DNA from: Falciphora oryzae
Lineage: Eukaryota; Ascomycota; Sordariomycetes; Magnaporthales; Magnaporthaceae
NCBI GenBank assembly: GCA_000733355.1
Contig: JNVV01000001.1
Location: forward strand, 1,456,312-1,520,311
Direction of reading: 5' to 3'
DNA length: 64,000 nt
Shown here in pieces: positions 45,272-57,600 of the stretch; positions within the stretch are counted from its first letter, which is position 1, and every line of letters begins with the position of its first letter. Both the position numbers and the translations under genes were made by a program. A model generated the notes under the pieces. That model saw only the letters and a list, made by a program, of their open reading frames with translations, had not been told where the DNA came from and ran no database searches.

Positions 45272-47755
45272 CTAGTGGCCCCTGTAGCTTCCCATCTTCT
45301 CGATAGAGTTCATCAGTCCGCTGCGAGGCGCCCCGGCGAGAGGCACGCTCTTCTTCCGCTCGTGGTGGGATAGCGGACGGCCGATGTGGCTCTTGGGCGC
45401 CGCGATCGAGCCCGGCGCCCTGAGGCCCGAGAGGCGCGCGATGCTCCGCGGGCCCTCGGTCCCCGGCGCCTGCAGCCTGGAAATGCCCCGGCCGGGGGTC
45501 GTAGTGCTCAGCCGCGGCGGCGAGGGCTGCGCGCGCGACGGCGTCGGCGGTGCCGTCAGGGAGGCCGTCGCCGCGGCCGAGGACGGACGGGCCGGGCGGT
45601 TAGGGGCGGGCGTTTGTCCGTTGGCGGACTTGACGCTGCCGCTGCTGTTCCTGTTGGGCCTGGGGCTGGCGATGGAGGGAGCGGCGTTGCCGTTTCTGTT
45701 CTCGTTCCCGTTTCCGTTGCCGCCGCCATTGTTGCTGTTGCCGACGAAGCTCTGCTGCATGCTCATCATCTCCTCGGCCAACTGCACCAGCTCGCCCTTC
45801 TCGACGCGCTCCTGCTCGAGCAGCTTGCGCATCTCCTGGTTGTCCTCCTGCACCGTCCGGACCACGGCCTCGAGCTTCTCGACCTCGGCGTTCAGCTCCG
45901 AGATCTGCGCAGAGTCCTTGGCCGCCTTGGCCTTGCGCTCCTCCTCGAGCGCCGCCGCGGCCGGGTCTATGCGGGTCATGGTCGCGTGGCGCCCTGCCCG
46001 GATGTCCTCGTTCTCCTTGGTGAGGTCTTCGACCTTCTCCTCCAGCTCGTGCACCTTCTTCTCCCACCGGCGCTCGTAGGACCGCTTGAGGGCCGTGATC
46101 TTGTCCGTGTGTTTGCTCTTGTAAAGCGCGTGCAGCTCGCGCGCCACCTTCTCGACAGCCATCTCCACGTCGCGTGGCGTGAGGGCCTTGCCGCCAGGGC
46201 CCGTCTGCTCGCCGTTCTGGCTGCCCGGCGACGAGGATCTCTTCTCGCCGCCCTGCATGGCCGCCTCGGCCGCCTTGCCCGCCCGCATAGCCGCGAGCTT
46301 GCTCTCGGCCTCCTGTGCCATGTTCTCGGCCATCTCGCGGCGCATGTTGGACTCCTCCAGCTTGGCGTCGAGCTCGTCGCGCTCGCGCTGGCCCACCACG
46401 ATCTCCTCCTTGACCTTGCGCAGCACCGCCTCCATCTCGCGGGCCCTGCGCTCCCAGTCGTCGCGCTCTGACTGCGCCTGCTCCCGCGCCGTCGTCTCCT
46501 CGCGCAGCTGCTCCATGCACGTGCCCACACGCTTTTCGGCGTCGCCCACGGCCGTCTTGAGCGACTGCGCCTCAGCCTCCTTCCCGCTCAGAGACGCCTT
46601 CAGGCTGCTGATCTCGGACAGGAAGTTGGACTTGAGGCTCTCGAGCTCGCGCGGCGTGATGGTAGGGATGCTGCGCGGAGTCGGCATCGGCGGAATGTCA
46701 AAGTCAAGCAGGTTCATCATAGTCTTACGCTGCGGCGTCGCCGCCACTCCTCCGGCGAGGTTCGGTGTTGTCCTCGAGGGCGAGATGTGGCCCCGGGACT
46801 GCTGCTGCTGAGTATGCGAAAAGCGCAGCTGTTCCGTGAACTCGAGCAGGAGATTCGTGGTATTGTTACCCGAATCCGAACTTTGATGACCGGCCCCGGA
46901 CGACCGGGGTGTCCGCTGCGGCGGCGGCATCGACGCCCGGTTTGCCCGAGGGGTCGGCACGGCCGAGAAGTTGCTGAATGCGCTCATCATCGTATCATCC
47001 GCGCCGAGGGACTCCCTCCCACCCGTGCGGCGGCCTCCGGACCCATTGATACCGAGAGCAGACGGACCGTCACCCAGGCCAAGTGTTATGTCGTCATCGC
47101 CGTCGTCGTCCGAGCCGGCCAGCCCGCTGACCTCGTCCTCGAGTATCGCGATAGCTTTTTGGAGGCCCTCGTTGTTCCGCACGGCGTCGTCGTCGAGGCT
47201 CAGCTCCTGCACGTGCTGCACCGGTGCTGCCGGCGGCCTCGCGCGTGGCGACGTCGTCGTCGCGTTGGGCGAGTTGACCTTGACGGGGAACCGCTTCATG
47301 CTGTCCGGCCACGACGACTTACGCGGGCTGCGGATGAGGTTCGGCGGGGGCATCTTCTGGGCGTCCGTAAGCGGGGCGGCGGTGGCGCCGGTCTCTTCGG
47401 CAACGGGCGCCGGCCGGTCCTGGAGGATCTTGAGGGGCGAGAGCTCGCCGCCCGAGATGATGCGGGAGATGGGCCGGGACGACCGGCCGCTCCCCGTCCG
47501 GCCCCTGGACGGCGATATGTTCTCCTGCTGCTCGTGGCCCTTGTTGGCGGCGTCGAGGTAGGGCGAGCCGGGGCCGTCGCCGGCCTCCGGTTCTGGAGTG
47601 CCCTCCATGACCTGTGTTATCGAAGCCGTCACCTCGTGCATCTCGGGCGGCGTACGGGAGGCGGCAGGAGGAGTCGAGGCGTTGAGGGTCGCGACAGGGG
47701 AGGGGGCGAGCGGCAACGACGCGCTCGGCATCACGTCGTCCATCATCGAAGCCAT
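45272..47755 (-). CDS. Coiled-coil protein, probable Cut12-type spindle pole body component
   Basis: Single exon, 827 residues from MASMMDDVMPSAS; the frame continues upstream only through a non-ATG codon. The N-terminal half is Ser/Pro-rich and disordered with many SP/TP sites (LSPLKIL, TPRANRAS). NLLDFDIPPMPTPRSIPTIT leads into a coiled coil from about residue 365 to 660 with heptad-like Glu/Lys/Leu patterns. The block around 520-580 (RDVEMAVEKVARELHALYK, ITALKRSYERRWEKKVHEL) resembles, from memory, the Cut12 spindle-pole-body formation domain of filamentous fungi. The C-terminus is basic and Ser/Pro-rich (RGISRLQAPG, SRGLMNSIEK-like). Coiled-coil assignment is firm; the Cut12 link is moderate and needs a profile search. 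Confidence 0.62.
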   Translation of the reverse strand: MASMMDDVMPSASLPLAPSPVATLNASTPPAASRTPPEMHEVTASITQVMEGTPEPEAGDGPGSPYLDAANKGHEQQENISPSRGRTGSGRSSRPISRIISGGELSPLKILQDRPAPVAEETGATAAPLTDAQKMPPPNLIRSPRKSSWPDSMKRFPVKVNSPNATTTSPRARPPAAPVQHVQELSLDDDAVRNNEGLQKAIAILEDEVSGLAGSDDDGDDDITLGLGDGPSALGINGSGGRRTGGRESLGADDTMMSAFSNFSAVPTPRANRASMPPPQRTPRSSGAGHQSSDSGNNTTNLLLEFTEQLRFSHTQQQQSRGHISPSRTTPNLAGGVAATPQRKTMMNLLDFDIPPMPTPRSIPTITPRELESLKSNFLSEISSLKASLSGKEAEAQSLKTAVGDAEKRVGTCMEQLREETTAREQAQSERDDWERRAREMEAVLRKVKEEIVVGQRERDELDAKLEESNMRREMAENMAQEAESKLAAMRAGKAAEAAMQGGEKRSSSPGSQNGEQTGPGGKALTPRDVEMAVEKVARELHALYKSKHTDKITALKRSYERRWEKKVHELEEKVEDLTKENEDIRAGRHATMTRIDPAAAALEEERKAKAAKDSAQISELNAEVEKLEAVVRTVQEDNQEMRKLLEQERVEKGELVQLAEEMMSMQQSFVGNSNNGGGNGNGNENRNGNAAPSIASPRPNRNSSGSVKSANGQTPAPNRPARPSSAAATASLTAPPTPSRAQPSPPRLSTTTPGRGISRLQAPGTEGPRSIARLSGLRAPGSIAAPKSHIGRPLSHHERKKSVPLAGAPRSGLMNSIEKMGSYRGH

Positions 47756-49481
47756 TACTACGTGGGGTTGGGTATAAAGAAAAAGAGAGTCGTCAATCAA
47801 TTATGCTGTCTGCAAACGCAAAAAGGAAAAAGCAGCCCCCATGGAAGCCAGCCGGTATGTGCTCAGCGGTGGCCGGTGGTGGTGTTGGTATCGCTTCCAA
47901 GAGAATTGAAGGGCCCCTTCACCAAATAACAAACCTGAGGTGGACCTGAGACCTCCACGGGGCGGTGCAAGGGGGGGCCGGCAAATTGCCTCGTGGCGTG
48001 TGGTTGGTGCAGCCTCCTGCAGGGGTAGTTGGCGCAGCAACCCGCATCACGTGAGCCCCCCAACCAGCCCGCCGCATCCTGGGCTGCCACGGCTGGGGAT
48101 AAGGAAAAGCCGGCGCGATAACGCCATGGAAAGGAGGCGGGCAGCCCGCTGGTGAAACACAACCCAGGGCGCGCAATTTGACGACGCAGCCCAGCTCCGC
48201 TAGCAACCCCGGTTCACGCGCTTCTGCAGGGCTGTGATTACAGGACGCGTGCTGAGCCCACTCCAAAGACCGGTTCGGCCCAGCACTTGCAGGCGAGTTT
48301 TAGCATTCAGGAGGTCGGCGGCGGCTTGCCCGCATCCAGCAAGGAGGCATGACAGCTATGAAAGGCATGGCAGGCAAGAGATGCGCAAGAAGACAGAGTA
48401 ACTAGGTAAAGCTCTAAATTTCTTTGTATCTGGAGTAGTCAACGATGTTGATTTTTGTTCCCATCGTAGCGTCGTTACCTAGAGACACATACCCAAGGAA
48501 AAATGACAGAAAACAACAAAAGCCAAATTCCCCAAACCCCGTCTCATCTGTGGCTTTTAGCAAAAAACAAGGAGATTCGTCATCGAGGTCGTTAGGTTGA
48601 CAAAAGAGAAGATCAGTGCCCGCAAGCACGCCATGTGATGTGACATCGTACCGGGTTGCTGGCGATGTCTAAACCCGCCACCATCCCTACACCCCCAAAG
48701 CCAAACGCAACAAACGACAAAAATGTTGAGCATAACTGGGTCGTGGGCCACCTCAGGTCATAACAGGCGGTCCTGGCTTCTTTTATCCGCGCCTTCGCAT
48801 GCTGCTGCTCGCCATATATGCCTACACCTCTCCGTAGGCACCCAGGGCTGGAGCAGGGCGAGGCGGAATGAAACGCAAAGAAAAAGCTTAAAAACAAGGA
48901 GGTCGACAGAGGAAACAAGGACGACGAAGAAAAGGCTGCCAAAACAATAAAAATAAGAAAATAAAAACTTGTCCCCAAGAAACAGAAGAATTAACGTGTA
49001 ATCCGGTCTTGTTTAGAAATTAAAATCCACCAGATGCAAATCTTTTCACTCGTTCACATCATGTACATGCCCCAGATCTGACGGCCGGACATCAAGATCT
49101 GGGGCTATGTCATAACACTCGTAAAAGAAAACGGCGTTCGCCCGATGGCGATGATGAGTGTTTGGCTGTCGTACAAACAAGGGAGAAGCGCGCGGCTTGG
49201 TCTTGTGTGGGTGAACGTCTTGTCGTCAATTGTGGTAGGGCTGGTTGCATGGCGACTCGTGAGAAATATGGGTAGAAATTGTGATCATTACTCGATTGTT
49301 GTCGTTATCGTTTGCTCACGCTGACGCTTCCGGGGTGCCGCGGGCACCATCCATGACCGGGTGTACTAAAGGATAAACAGCCAGGGGCGGGCGCACTGGT
49401 TCGGCTTCAGGCGTCCGGCCCCCTAACCAAGAAGAGGGTGGAGAAAAAAAAAAAGAAAAAAAAAGAAAAAGCTCAAGGTCA
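47756..49481. other. Intergenic: Cut12-like gene upstream region and stuA 3' flank
   Basis: 1.7 kb between two minus-strand genes. The stuA-proximal part (48,400-49,480) is AT-richer with A runs and likely carries its 3' UTR. A frame at 48613-48978 lacks an ATG and is not called. No RNA gene or repeat was recognised. Confidence 0.55.
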
Positions 49482-51531
49482 CTACCTCCGTCGCTGCGGG
49501 ACGGCGATGGCGGTGGCAGGCCTGTTCATGGTCTCATAGACCGGCGATGGCATGGAGCCGTCCATAAGGGTTTTCCGGCGCTTGAGCTCCATTCCACCCA
49601 GCCCCTGGCCGCCACTCGTCGGGCGCTCGTCGTCGTCGTCCCGTCCCCGCTTCATGCCACCCGAGCTTCCGTTGAGCACTGGTGTTCCGTACCCGTTCTG
49701 CATGTCGCCCGGGGGCGCGTACACGTCTCCAGCAGGGGCACCGGTCGAAGTGGCGCTCCTGTCGTTGCTCATGACGTTGTACAGGTTGCTTGACGACTGC
49801 TGCTGAGTGCGTGGAGGTGTGGTGTAGCCCTGAGCACCGTAGTACGACGGGGGGGCCGCGGCACTGCGGGGAGTCGAGCGGCCAGACGTCGCGTGGTGTG
49901 CGGCAGAGCCCGCAAGTTCCGGAGACAGGTGGGAGTGCTCATTGGGCAGAGATGAAACTGGAGGCGCGCTGTAGTTGTACGACTGGCCGCGGCTCGTGTC
50001 GTAGGCGCCGCTGTCGTGAGTGTACTCGGTGTCATGCTCGTGATCTGCCTCCTCCTCTGCGGAGCCGTGCGTCACCGACTCACCGCCCTGGCTGGGATGC
50101 ATCAGCCCATTGGCAGGCTTCTGCTGCTCCTGCGAGTGCTCAGTGGCCGGGGCACCGGCTGGTCGGTTCGACGGAGGGCCCATCTCCGATTTCACGTATC
50201 CAGACTGCCCGTAGATCGAACGGTCTTGCGGGCTGTTGTTAGACGGCTGGTACGGGGACTGCTGGGTCGAAGGCGCACTGTACAGCTGCCTCGAGCTGTC
50301 GTACGGCTGCGACGCCGGGGGGTAGGGCTGCATGCTCTGCAGAGTCGCGCTCGGAGGAGTTGTTGCGGGGGTATGAGGCATCGAACGCGAGTTGCTCAGG
50401 TTGGTGTCGATCGACATGGGGTTCTGCTGCTGGCCGTTCATGCCCGGCTGGGGCCATTGGAAGCCCTCAGAGTTGCCCATGCTGCCCATCACGCTCGAGG
50501 CGCTGGCGGGAGGCGTAGGAAAGGTGTGCGCGCGGTCGAGAGGCGGCCGGCCCATGTTGGACGGCAAAGACGGCTGCGGCGCTGGGTGGTTGCTCATGCT
50601 GTGGTGGTGTAGTGATGGAAGTCCTGGAGGCGCCGGACCAGGGCCATTGCGCAGCTGGCTCTGCTCGGCCTTTCGCCTCTCAGCTGCGGCCATAACCTGG
50701 TTCGTCCTGTTCTGGTTCGTGGGGTGGTACAGGAGAGCGCTGATGTTATGAACGAATAGAGGGTAGAGCAACTCCGTTATCTTCTCCTTGTTGGCGAAAT
50801 CCAATGCGCGCTCAAACGGGATCCTAGAAGGGCGAGGCATCAGCATCTTGACAAGCCATACGGTACACCAGGGCACATGCAGCCGGAGCGGAGGATACAT
50901 AGCACTTACCAAACACCCTTTAAATGCATCGGCCCGATCTTAACGACGTGCCGGACCTTTTCGCTCTTGAGGATACCGTCTCTCCTGCCGCGCGTCATGC
51001 CAGCGACGTTCAGCAGTTTTGTTCCGTTGATCATGTGATTATCTGAGCCGAAAACGTCAGCATGGCAAATATCAAAGGTAGCGGTATCACAGATAGGAAA
51101 TGTCGCTCACCTTCTCTTCGAGCTACGCAGATGCCCCTGGCCTCGACCTGGAAGCAAAGGCTGCCCTCGTCCTCCCATAGAGTCGCAGTCACGCGCGGCT
51201 TCATGCCTGGCGGCGCGACTTGACCGGTCGTGTCGAAGCCCTGGTACTGGTTCTGCATCGATCCCGGACCCGGCGTGGCGGGATGCGCGCCGGGCAGTGG
51301 CAGAACACCGCCGCTGGCACCCATCTGGGGCACACCTGGTGGGCCTGGCGGAGACGTCATGCCATTGGAGTAGTATTGCGAATATTGTTGAGGCGGTGCC
51401 GGGTACTGGCCAGGGCCCGGTTGTAAGATGGATGGTTGGGGGTTGTACGAGGTGACGGTCTGGGTGGATGGTGCCGGACCGGCGGACATATGCGGCTGGG
51501 AGTAATACATGTCTGCGGGCGCCTGGTTCAT
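49482..51531 (-). CDS. stuA: APSES-domain developmental regulator StuA/ASM-1
   Basis: Nuclear bHLH-like transcription factor controlling conidiophore and sexual development in filamentous ascomycetes. Exons 51111-51531, 50910-51042 and 49482-50823 give 631 residues. The APSES domain spans about residues 108-215: [60 protein letters not shown] and [19 protein letters not shown], with two introns inside it at conserved-looking positions. The downstream region is Gln/Ser/Pro-rich, and the end carries the basic stretches GMKRGRDDD and [10 protein letters not shown], a likely nuclear localisation signal. The start [12 protein letters not shown] matches the usual StuA start; the frame stays open for 119 more codons upstream without an ATG (see separate entry). 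Confidence 0.96.
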
Positions 51532-52848
51532 GGCCGGATACGGCTCGTATCCCGTTACAGGCTGGGCGGGGTGGCCGGAGATGGCTGCGCTCACGGGAAG
51601 CGACGAAGGCGGCGGGGTCTTGGGACCGTTGGAGGATGCCACCGACGTGTAGGACGACTGCGAGTCCGCGTTGGAGCTTGCTGAGGATCCTATGGAGCTG
51701 ACCCGGGGCGAGGCGGTCCCTGACGAGTATGCCTGCTGGGGCGGGGGCAGAGGGAACGGTAGCCTCTGGTCGCTCCCATACAACGACGGCCTCTGGGCGT
51801 GCGCGTTGTAGTACGGTACGTCAGATGGGCCCCGGGTTGGCACGGAGATCGACGGCAAATCCAGCTTTTCGGTGATGTCTGGGACTATCTAGACCAGTGT
51901 GGGGGACAGCGACTCGTCGCTGCCGCGCGCAAACACGTGGGCCTGCGCAGAAATCGTCAGGCAATCGAGCCGAGGTGTGTACGAGGGAATTGGCGCTTCG
52001 TGACGTTCCGGGTGCTGACAACGTCTTCGGTCCGGAGCGATGTTTGGCTGAGGATGCCGCAGATGGATGATGGTGCTGGGCTTGGTGCCGATGGGACAAA
52101 ACGTCGGGGGGGGTTTTTCGAGGCGTACGGCCGTGCAGTCTCGTCAAAAGGTCGTGGTCGGCATCAACTAACAGAAAAAGAAATCAAATGCTCATATCAA
52201 ATGCAGGCCGGCGTCGAGTGCTTCTGGTCGGCAGGCAAACGGCAGGGCGGCGGGCGGCAATGGGATGAGAGACAGCAGGCTGGTGTTCCTCCAACGACGC
52301 AGGTCTTCTCCCAGGATATGGCTGGCTGGCTGCGGGCGCTGGTGCAAGATTGCGTGCTGTTGCAGCTGTGGAGGGGATGTGCGTCGACCGGGTGGTCGGC
52401 GACAGGAGCTATTGATATCGACGGCCCCGCCCGTTTGGGTTGCGCGCGCTTCCTTGTGTAGTGTGCTTTTTCCGCCGGGGCGCTCAAGCACGACTCGGCA
52501 GGCAGGCCAAGCTAGAGGTGCCTCCAGTAGCGAGTGTTCGTCGACGGCTGTTCATGTGAATAGCGAGTTAGTCCTGGACGAGCAGAGAATCCCGCAGTCA
52601 TTCCACATGCACCCTGCAGCGTTGGGCTGTATTATGCTTCCGGCGGGGGGGAAGCCAAACAGCAGGAGAAAAAAGAAAAGCAGCAGCAGGCCTGGTGCGC
52701 CCGAAGGCAAAAAGCCATGTCCACATACCTGCAGACGCCTCGGTAAGCCTCCCCTTTGCCTCGTGAAGGAAGTGAGGAAGTATTGGTGCCGGGAGAGAAG
52801 AGGAGAGGCGAAGGTCGAGGAGGAAGATGCAGGCAGGAAAGGCTTACC
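51532..52848 (-). promoter_or_regulatory. Probable stuA 5' leader with splice signals and an in-frame open extension
   Basis: On the stuA strand, 51888 down to 51532 is open in frame with the start codon and reads like coding low-complexity sequence, but has no ATG and is closed by TAG at 51889-51891. Upstream lie candidate leader splice sites: donors AAG|GTAAGC (52847-52842) and CAG|GTATGT (52728-52723), and acceptors TTTCTTTTTCTGTTAG ending at 52168, CTGCGCAG ending at 51943 and CCCAG ending at 51879. Transcript structure is inferred; no transcript data are available. Confidence 0.4.
52144..52164 (-). other. Candidate short uORF in the stuA leader
   Basis: ATG followed by five codons and TGA (MPTTTF), 3 nt into the exon after the candidate 3' splice site at 52168. 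Short uORFs are known in Aspergillus stuA leaders. Its use depends on the inferred transcript. Confidence 0.3.
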
Positions 52849-55800
52849 TTTTTGGTTGGTGAGAAGGAGGAGGCAGGTAGATCAGAGAAAATAGAGGTCC
52901 CCCTCTGGTCTGCCGTGCAGTACCGCAAAGGTCTTAGATTAGAAAAATGAGAGGTAAGGACGACAGGGTTCCAGCAGGGTATGGCGGGGAGGTACCCTGG
53001 TCCGCCGGTGCCCCCTGGTCGCAGGTAGGCTTCTGGTAGCGATCTCCACCTCCGACCACGTAGCCTGTGCGGAGGGGATCCTGGTAGGGTACCGCACGGA
53101 TACAACGGGCGCCAGGTGTACTGTACATACCGCACCGTGCGAGGTGACCGTGCCGGCGAGCACTGAACGATGGAAACGCTCGACTTGGGAAAGAGAAAAA
53201 AAAAAATTGGGAGCCAGTCAGAAAAATTCGAGTAAAAAAAAAAATAAAAAAAAAAGCGACCACCGACCGGCCACCGGCCGGGACATGGATGCTGGGCCAG
53301 ACCTGGAGACCCAGCGAAAGAGGAGCGAGAACGATGTCTGCTGCAAACCTCGAGATCTCGCCGGGGTGTGCTTTTCTCGCTCGCCTCCCTGCCCAGGTGT
53401 TCCTATCCTCCCATGCGCCTCCGCCTCGGACCATACCGGCCCAGGTCGCCTTCTCCCTTCCACCGGGCTTCTGTCCTACAGGCGGTAAGGGCGCCCCAAG
53501 TCGCCTGGGTGGCCCAGCATTCTTCCCGCCATTTAGTCACATTAGGATTTACAGCAAGCTCGCAGCAGGCAGGCCCGTTCCCCTTTGCGGGACTCGGATT
53601 TCGTGGTGCTGCTGCTTCGGGGGTGGGCGCGCAAGCCGGCGGCGACAGCGGGTGGTTGGGGTTACTGCGCGTCCAAAAAAGCATGGGTTGAGCAGTGGCC
53701 CAGCTGGACACTGCTGGCCTGTGGGTGGTGTTGGTGAGGGACGAGGGAGTGCGAGGGAGCGGGTGTGTGGTGCTACTCCGCTGCGCCGACCCTCTCCATG
53801 CCCTGGGCAGCGGAGCCAGTACAGTGCAGTGGACGCAAAAGAAACAGTACCCAAGCAGAACCGAGCCGCCTGCTCGTTGGGCGTGTCGAGGCGGATGACC
53901 AAGGTGGTACCAGGAGGGGGACGTTTAGCTAGACAAGGGGGTGGGCAGGGGAGGGGTGTTTCCCTGAGTGGGAAAGATTGGCCCAAGGAGAGGAGAAGAA
54001 ACGAAAGACTTGGACCAGGGGGGAGGGGTGCGTTGGGACCAAAGAAATCAGGCCGCCGGTCCAGGGCCGTGTCAGCAACCACGATTCCTCTTGCGGTAAG
54101 ACCGTCGTCCTTTTTTTGCTCTTTTTTTCTGCTCGACTTGTTCTGTCTGGCTTTCCCCTGGCGCGGACCGCAAACTCTCCCAGTCCAGCAGTCCGCCGAA
54201 CGTCGTAAAACCCGATGGCGGGGACATTTCGCGTTTGGTTTTTTTTTTTGGGGTGTGGATGAAGCGTGGTGGTGGCGGCACTCCCTCGCCAGAAGCGCCC
54301 GCAAGCGACCAAGTCAGTCAACCTGTTTGCCCAGCGGGCCCCCTCCGTCGCTTGAGCCTGTGGTTTCGCCAGCCTGTTTACGTCGACGGCGTGCCCTGAC
54401 GCCCGAGGGAGCGGGTTTGTTGAACATTACTACGTATTCTCTAGGTAGATATCAGTTACCTCAACCTCGAAGTCGCACCAGTTCGCTGATGCCGCAACCA
54501 AAAAGCGTGCAGGCAGGGCAGGCGGGTAAGGACGGACGGGACAGGACAGGGCTTGCTCGATTTCGGTTGCAGCACAACACCGCCAGCACCGGGCTTCACA
54601 GTGTATCTGGCACGTGTCGGTGGGTTGGATTTACCGCGCATTGCGATTGGTGGGTCAGCAAGCAGCATGGTTGGTGCCCTCTTATCAAGGGCGGGCTTTG
54701 GCTCCACCAGGAAGCCGAGATCCTTGCTGGGCTCTGGGTTGCATAATACCAGACTCGGACAGAGCAGCTCTGGAGGGAGAGAGCAGGCAACCTAGCCATC
54801 GTCTCCTCTCGCTCAATGGCAGAGCCAGCAGCCGTCAGTCGTCAGTGGGTGCGGTTTCTGCTATGCGCCGCCGTTTGACTCGGGCGGCCTTGAGCAGACC
54901 AACCAGGCCAGGCCGCACATGTGCTCGCGCGCTGCTCAGATAGTAAACAGACCCCGGAGCCCTTTTTTGGAACGCGCACCGCACAGGTCACAACCGTCTC
55001 CGATTTGGCAGATGAGCGTTCGGACCCCAGAAGACGCCGCCCCTCGTTACGAAGGAGCCTGGAGCTTCCACTCCAACCAGTGGTGCCGCCACGCACCGGC
55101 CACGCCATGAAATCGACGCGAACTCGTGCTCCGTCTGATATGCGTTCCTCCTCTTCCATCCTGCTCCTTCTAGCTCGCCCGCCCTTCTCCTCCCTTCGCC
55201 GGGCTGGGAAGGATTGTGCAACACATCCACATCCTGCCATGGGTATGTACGAAGTAGGTAGCACCGTCGCGCGCTCGCGCGGTGAGCAAAGAGGGGGGGT
55301 TGAAATAAAGGCAGGGGACAAGCGGTGGTGCGCCAGGCCGCGCCGAGGATGGAGGGATGACGGGCCACTTTGCAGGCCATTCAGGATCGTCGCCTGTGAC
55401 CCAGGCCAGAGAACAGGGTCAGGGGCCCGGCGGGCCAGCAAAAGCGAACGGCTGGGAGAGGGGAATCTGTGTGGCAGGGCCACCACCCCAGAGAGTGGAG
55501 CAGCTTGACATTTCGGACGGATCGAAAATCCAAGAGCCCGCTTGCCGCCCATCGCATAATGTAGATGGCGGAGATCGGGGTAAATTTTGCCAGGCCCCGA
55601 CCAGCGCGCGACACGGCCGTGCAGGCACGCGCACACGCCACAGGCGGTTGGGGAAGATGGAGCCTTCTGAGCCTGCCTGCAGCGCAGTGGCCAACTCGGC
55701 CGGAACCCAGGCTTGGGCTTGATCGTCGTCCGCCGACCGGGCCAATGCAGTGACAGCCAGCCCAGATGTCTCCCTCGGTATGTCCAAAACCTCCGCGACA

Positions 55801-56040
55801 GGGGACTCTTGTGTCTGATTGTGCTCTATGTTAACATCTTTATCCCATTTTCATTTGGCTGACCGGCTGCTTTGTGGTTTCTATATGGGCCGCGCGCTGT
55901 GGAGATTGTCTCTTTTGTGCCGACGCTAAGTTGCTGGGCCTGTCTTACTCTGTAACAACGCCGAGCAAAAAGCCCAAAATCCAAAATCACACTGTGCTTC
56001 CATCCAACGTCCACTTATCTTCTATGCCTCAACCCGCTGT

Positions 56041-56067
56041 CTGCTGCTGCTGCTGCTGCTGCTGCTG
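56041..56067. repeat. (CTG)9 trinucleotide repeat
   Basis: 27-nt perfect CTG array in the stuA upstream region. Confidence 0.9.
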
Positions 56068-57600
56068 TCTTGACGCCCACTCACCGCTGCTGCAAGACAA
56101 TGCTTAGCTTGAGTAACATTGCATCTACTTGGGCCCTTTGATTGACATTTGTTTATGAGTTCAGGACTTCAAATGTTCAAAACGCGTTGTGCGTGCGATT
56201 CCTCCTGACCCAGGGCACGGAAACGCGCGTTGGTCGTCACTCTAGACGCCGTAGAATGTCGAGGCTCCACGTGGCAGACGAACGAATCGACAGAGCCACC
56301 TTCAATGGTAGCCAGGCTGTCCCGGGATGGCTGCCGTACGAAGCAGCATGATGCGCTGCGCTGCTGCCGCTGACCGCTCGCCGCTCACTGCCGAGCCATA
56401 TCAGAACCCCTTATAGTTAAAGCGCCCAATAGAGTGCATTAATATGGAAAATAGTGGTCTGCTCACTCGGGGAGCAGGGGTACTGGGGAAATAGCCAGCG
56501 AGTATCGCGGCACTCCCGCGCGGGCGGCTTGATTCTCAGCCAAACTACGGTGTAGAGCTTTTTTCTCTTTTTATTATTTATCTTTTTTTTTTCTTCTTTC
56601 TTCTCCTTCCTGGGTCTGGGTTCATGAGTCCTGGAAAAGGCACAACACATACTGCCTCGCAGCAGTCATCAGGACGACCACACCACCTTCAACTCAGCGA
56701 TGCAGCCCCAAGTCGATGCACACCTCGTATTATCTAAGCCTTCTGGACCGGTCGTGGCCCATCGGAGGGTGGGCAGAGCAGGCCTCGGGGAACATGGCTC
56801 GTACACGAACATGCCCGGAGACATGCAGCCCAACTCCACCGACGGCGATGTGTGAGCACGCTGGTCTTCGTCACAGACGCATGGCTGCTTCGAGGTTGCT
56901 TTCCCGCACCTCCATGAGTGCCACTGTATACGTGCGCATCTGCCACAGACCGTTTTTTTTTTTCCATGGCACACACTTCGAGTGCGGCCAGTGGCGGCTG
57001 CCGCTCGCCCCAGGGAGCTGCTTCTGTTGCGTCTTCCTCACCTATCCCAGGATGGGGCATGTCAAAAATCACACTCCGTCACCCACGGATGGGCCCATGC
57101 CTCTCATCGTGTCTGCTTCGTTTTCCGCAGCCCATCACCCTTGTACATGCCTACCCAACTACCACCCAAGGCCCCTGGATGCAGGCGCACTGCTCCACTC
57201 TGGGTGGGAGACGATTGGGAGCGGGCGCCGGAGGGGCATGCATGAAGCAGCAGCTTCCGCCGCCGCTCGTCGGAGCTGTCTTTCGTGTCTCTCTCTCTCT
57301 CTCTGCCCTTTTTTTTGCCCTTCGCTGCACCGCAGATGGCCAAGCGGGACGGCAGCCAATGCATGCGCTCACGCCGCTCGGGCAGGGTCTGCGTTGTAGC
57401 TGCAGTAGGGCCGCATGCAAGACCCATGCCTCCACGTATGTACATGGATAGCACCACAAAACAAAACAAAAAGCCCACCACAGGGGGCTGCAGGTGTGGG
57501 TGGGGAAAGGTGGGAAGAGGAAGTCGTGGTTCGCGGTGCGTGGACGAGCTGGCCTCTGGAGCGGGCGAGGCCAAGCGCCGATTTCCCTGCCCGCCGCTAC

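Noticed and set aside
48613..48978. 121-codon minus-strand hydrophobic frame in the stuA 3' flank
   Set aside because: It lacks an ATG start and has no family features; hydrophobicity comes from A-rich runs read in reverse.
53289..54746. 485-codon uninterrupted plus-strand frame upstream of stuA
   Set aside because: Composition is random-like (many Arg, Trp, Cys, poly-Phe from homopolymers), no domain or splice structure is visible, and overlapping minus-strand frames are equally open. GC-rich DNA explains it.
53549..55636. Long minus-strand frames (251 and 264 codons) upstream of stuA
   Set aside because: No recognisable protein, overlapping open frames on the other strand, and no plausible start context.
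51859..56200. StuA-response elements (WCGCGWNM) suggesting autoregulation
   Set aside because: One match near 55117 is about what chance predicts (roughly one per kb on two strands).
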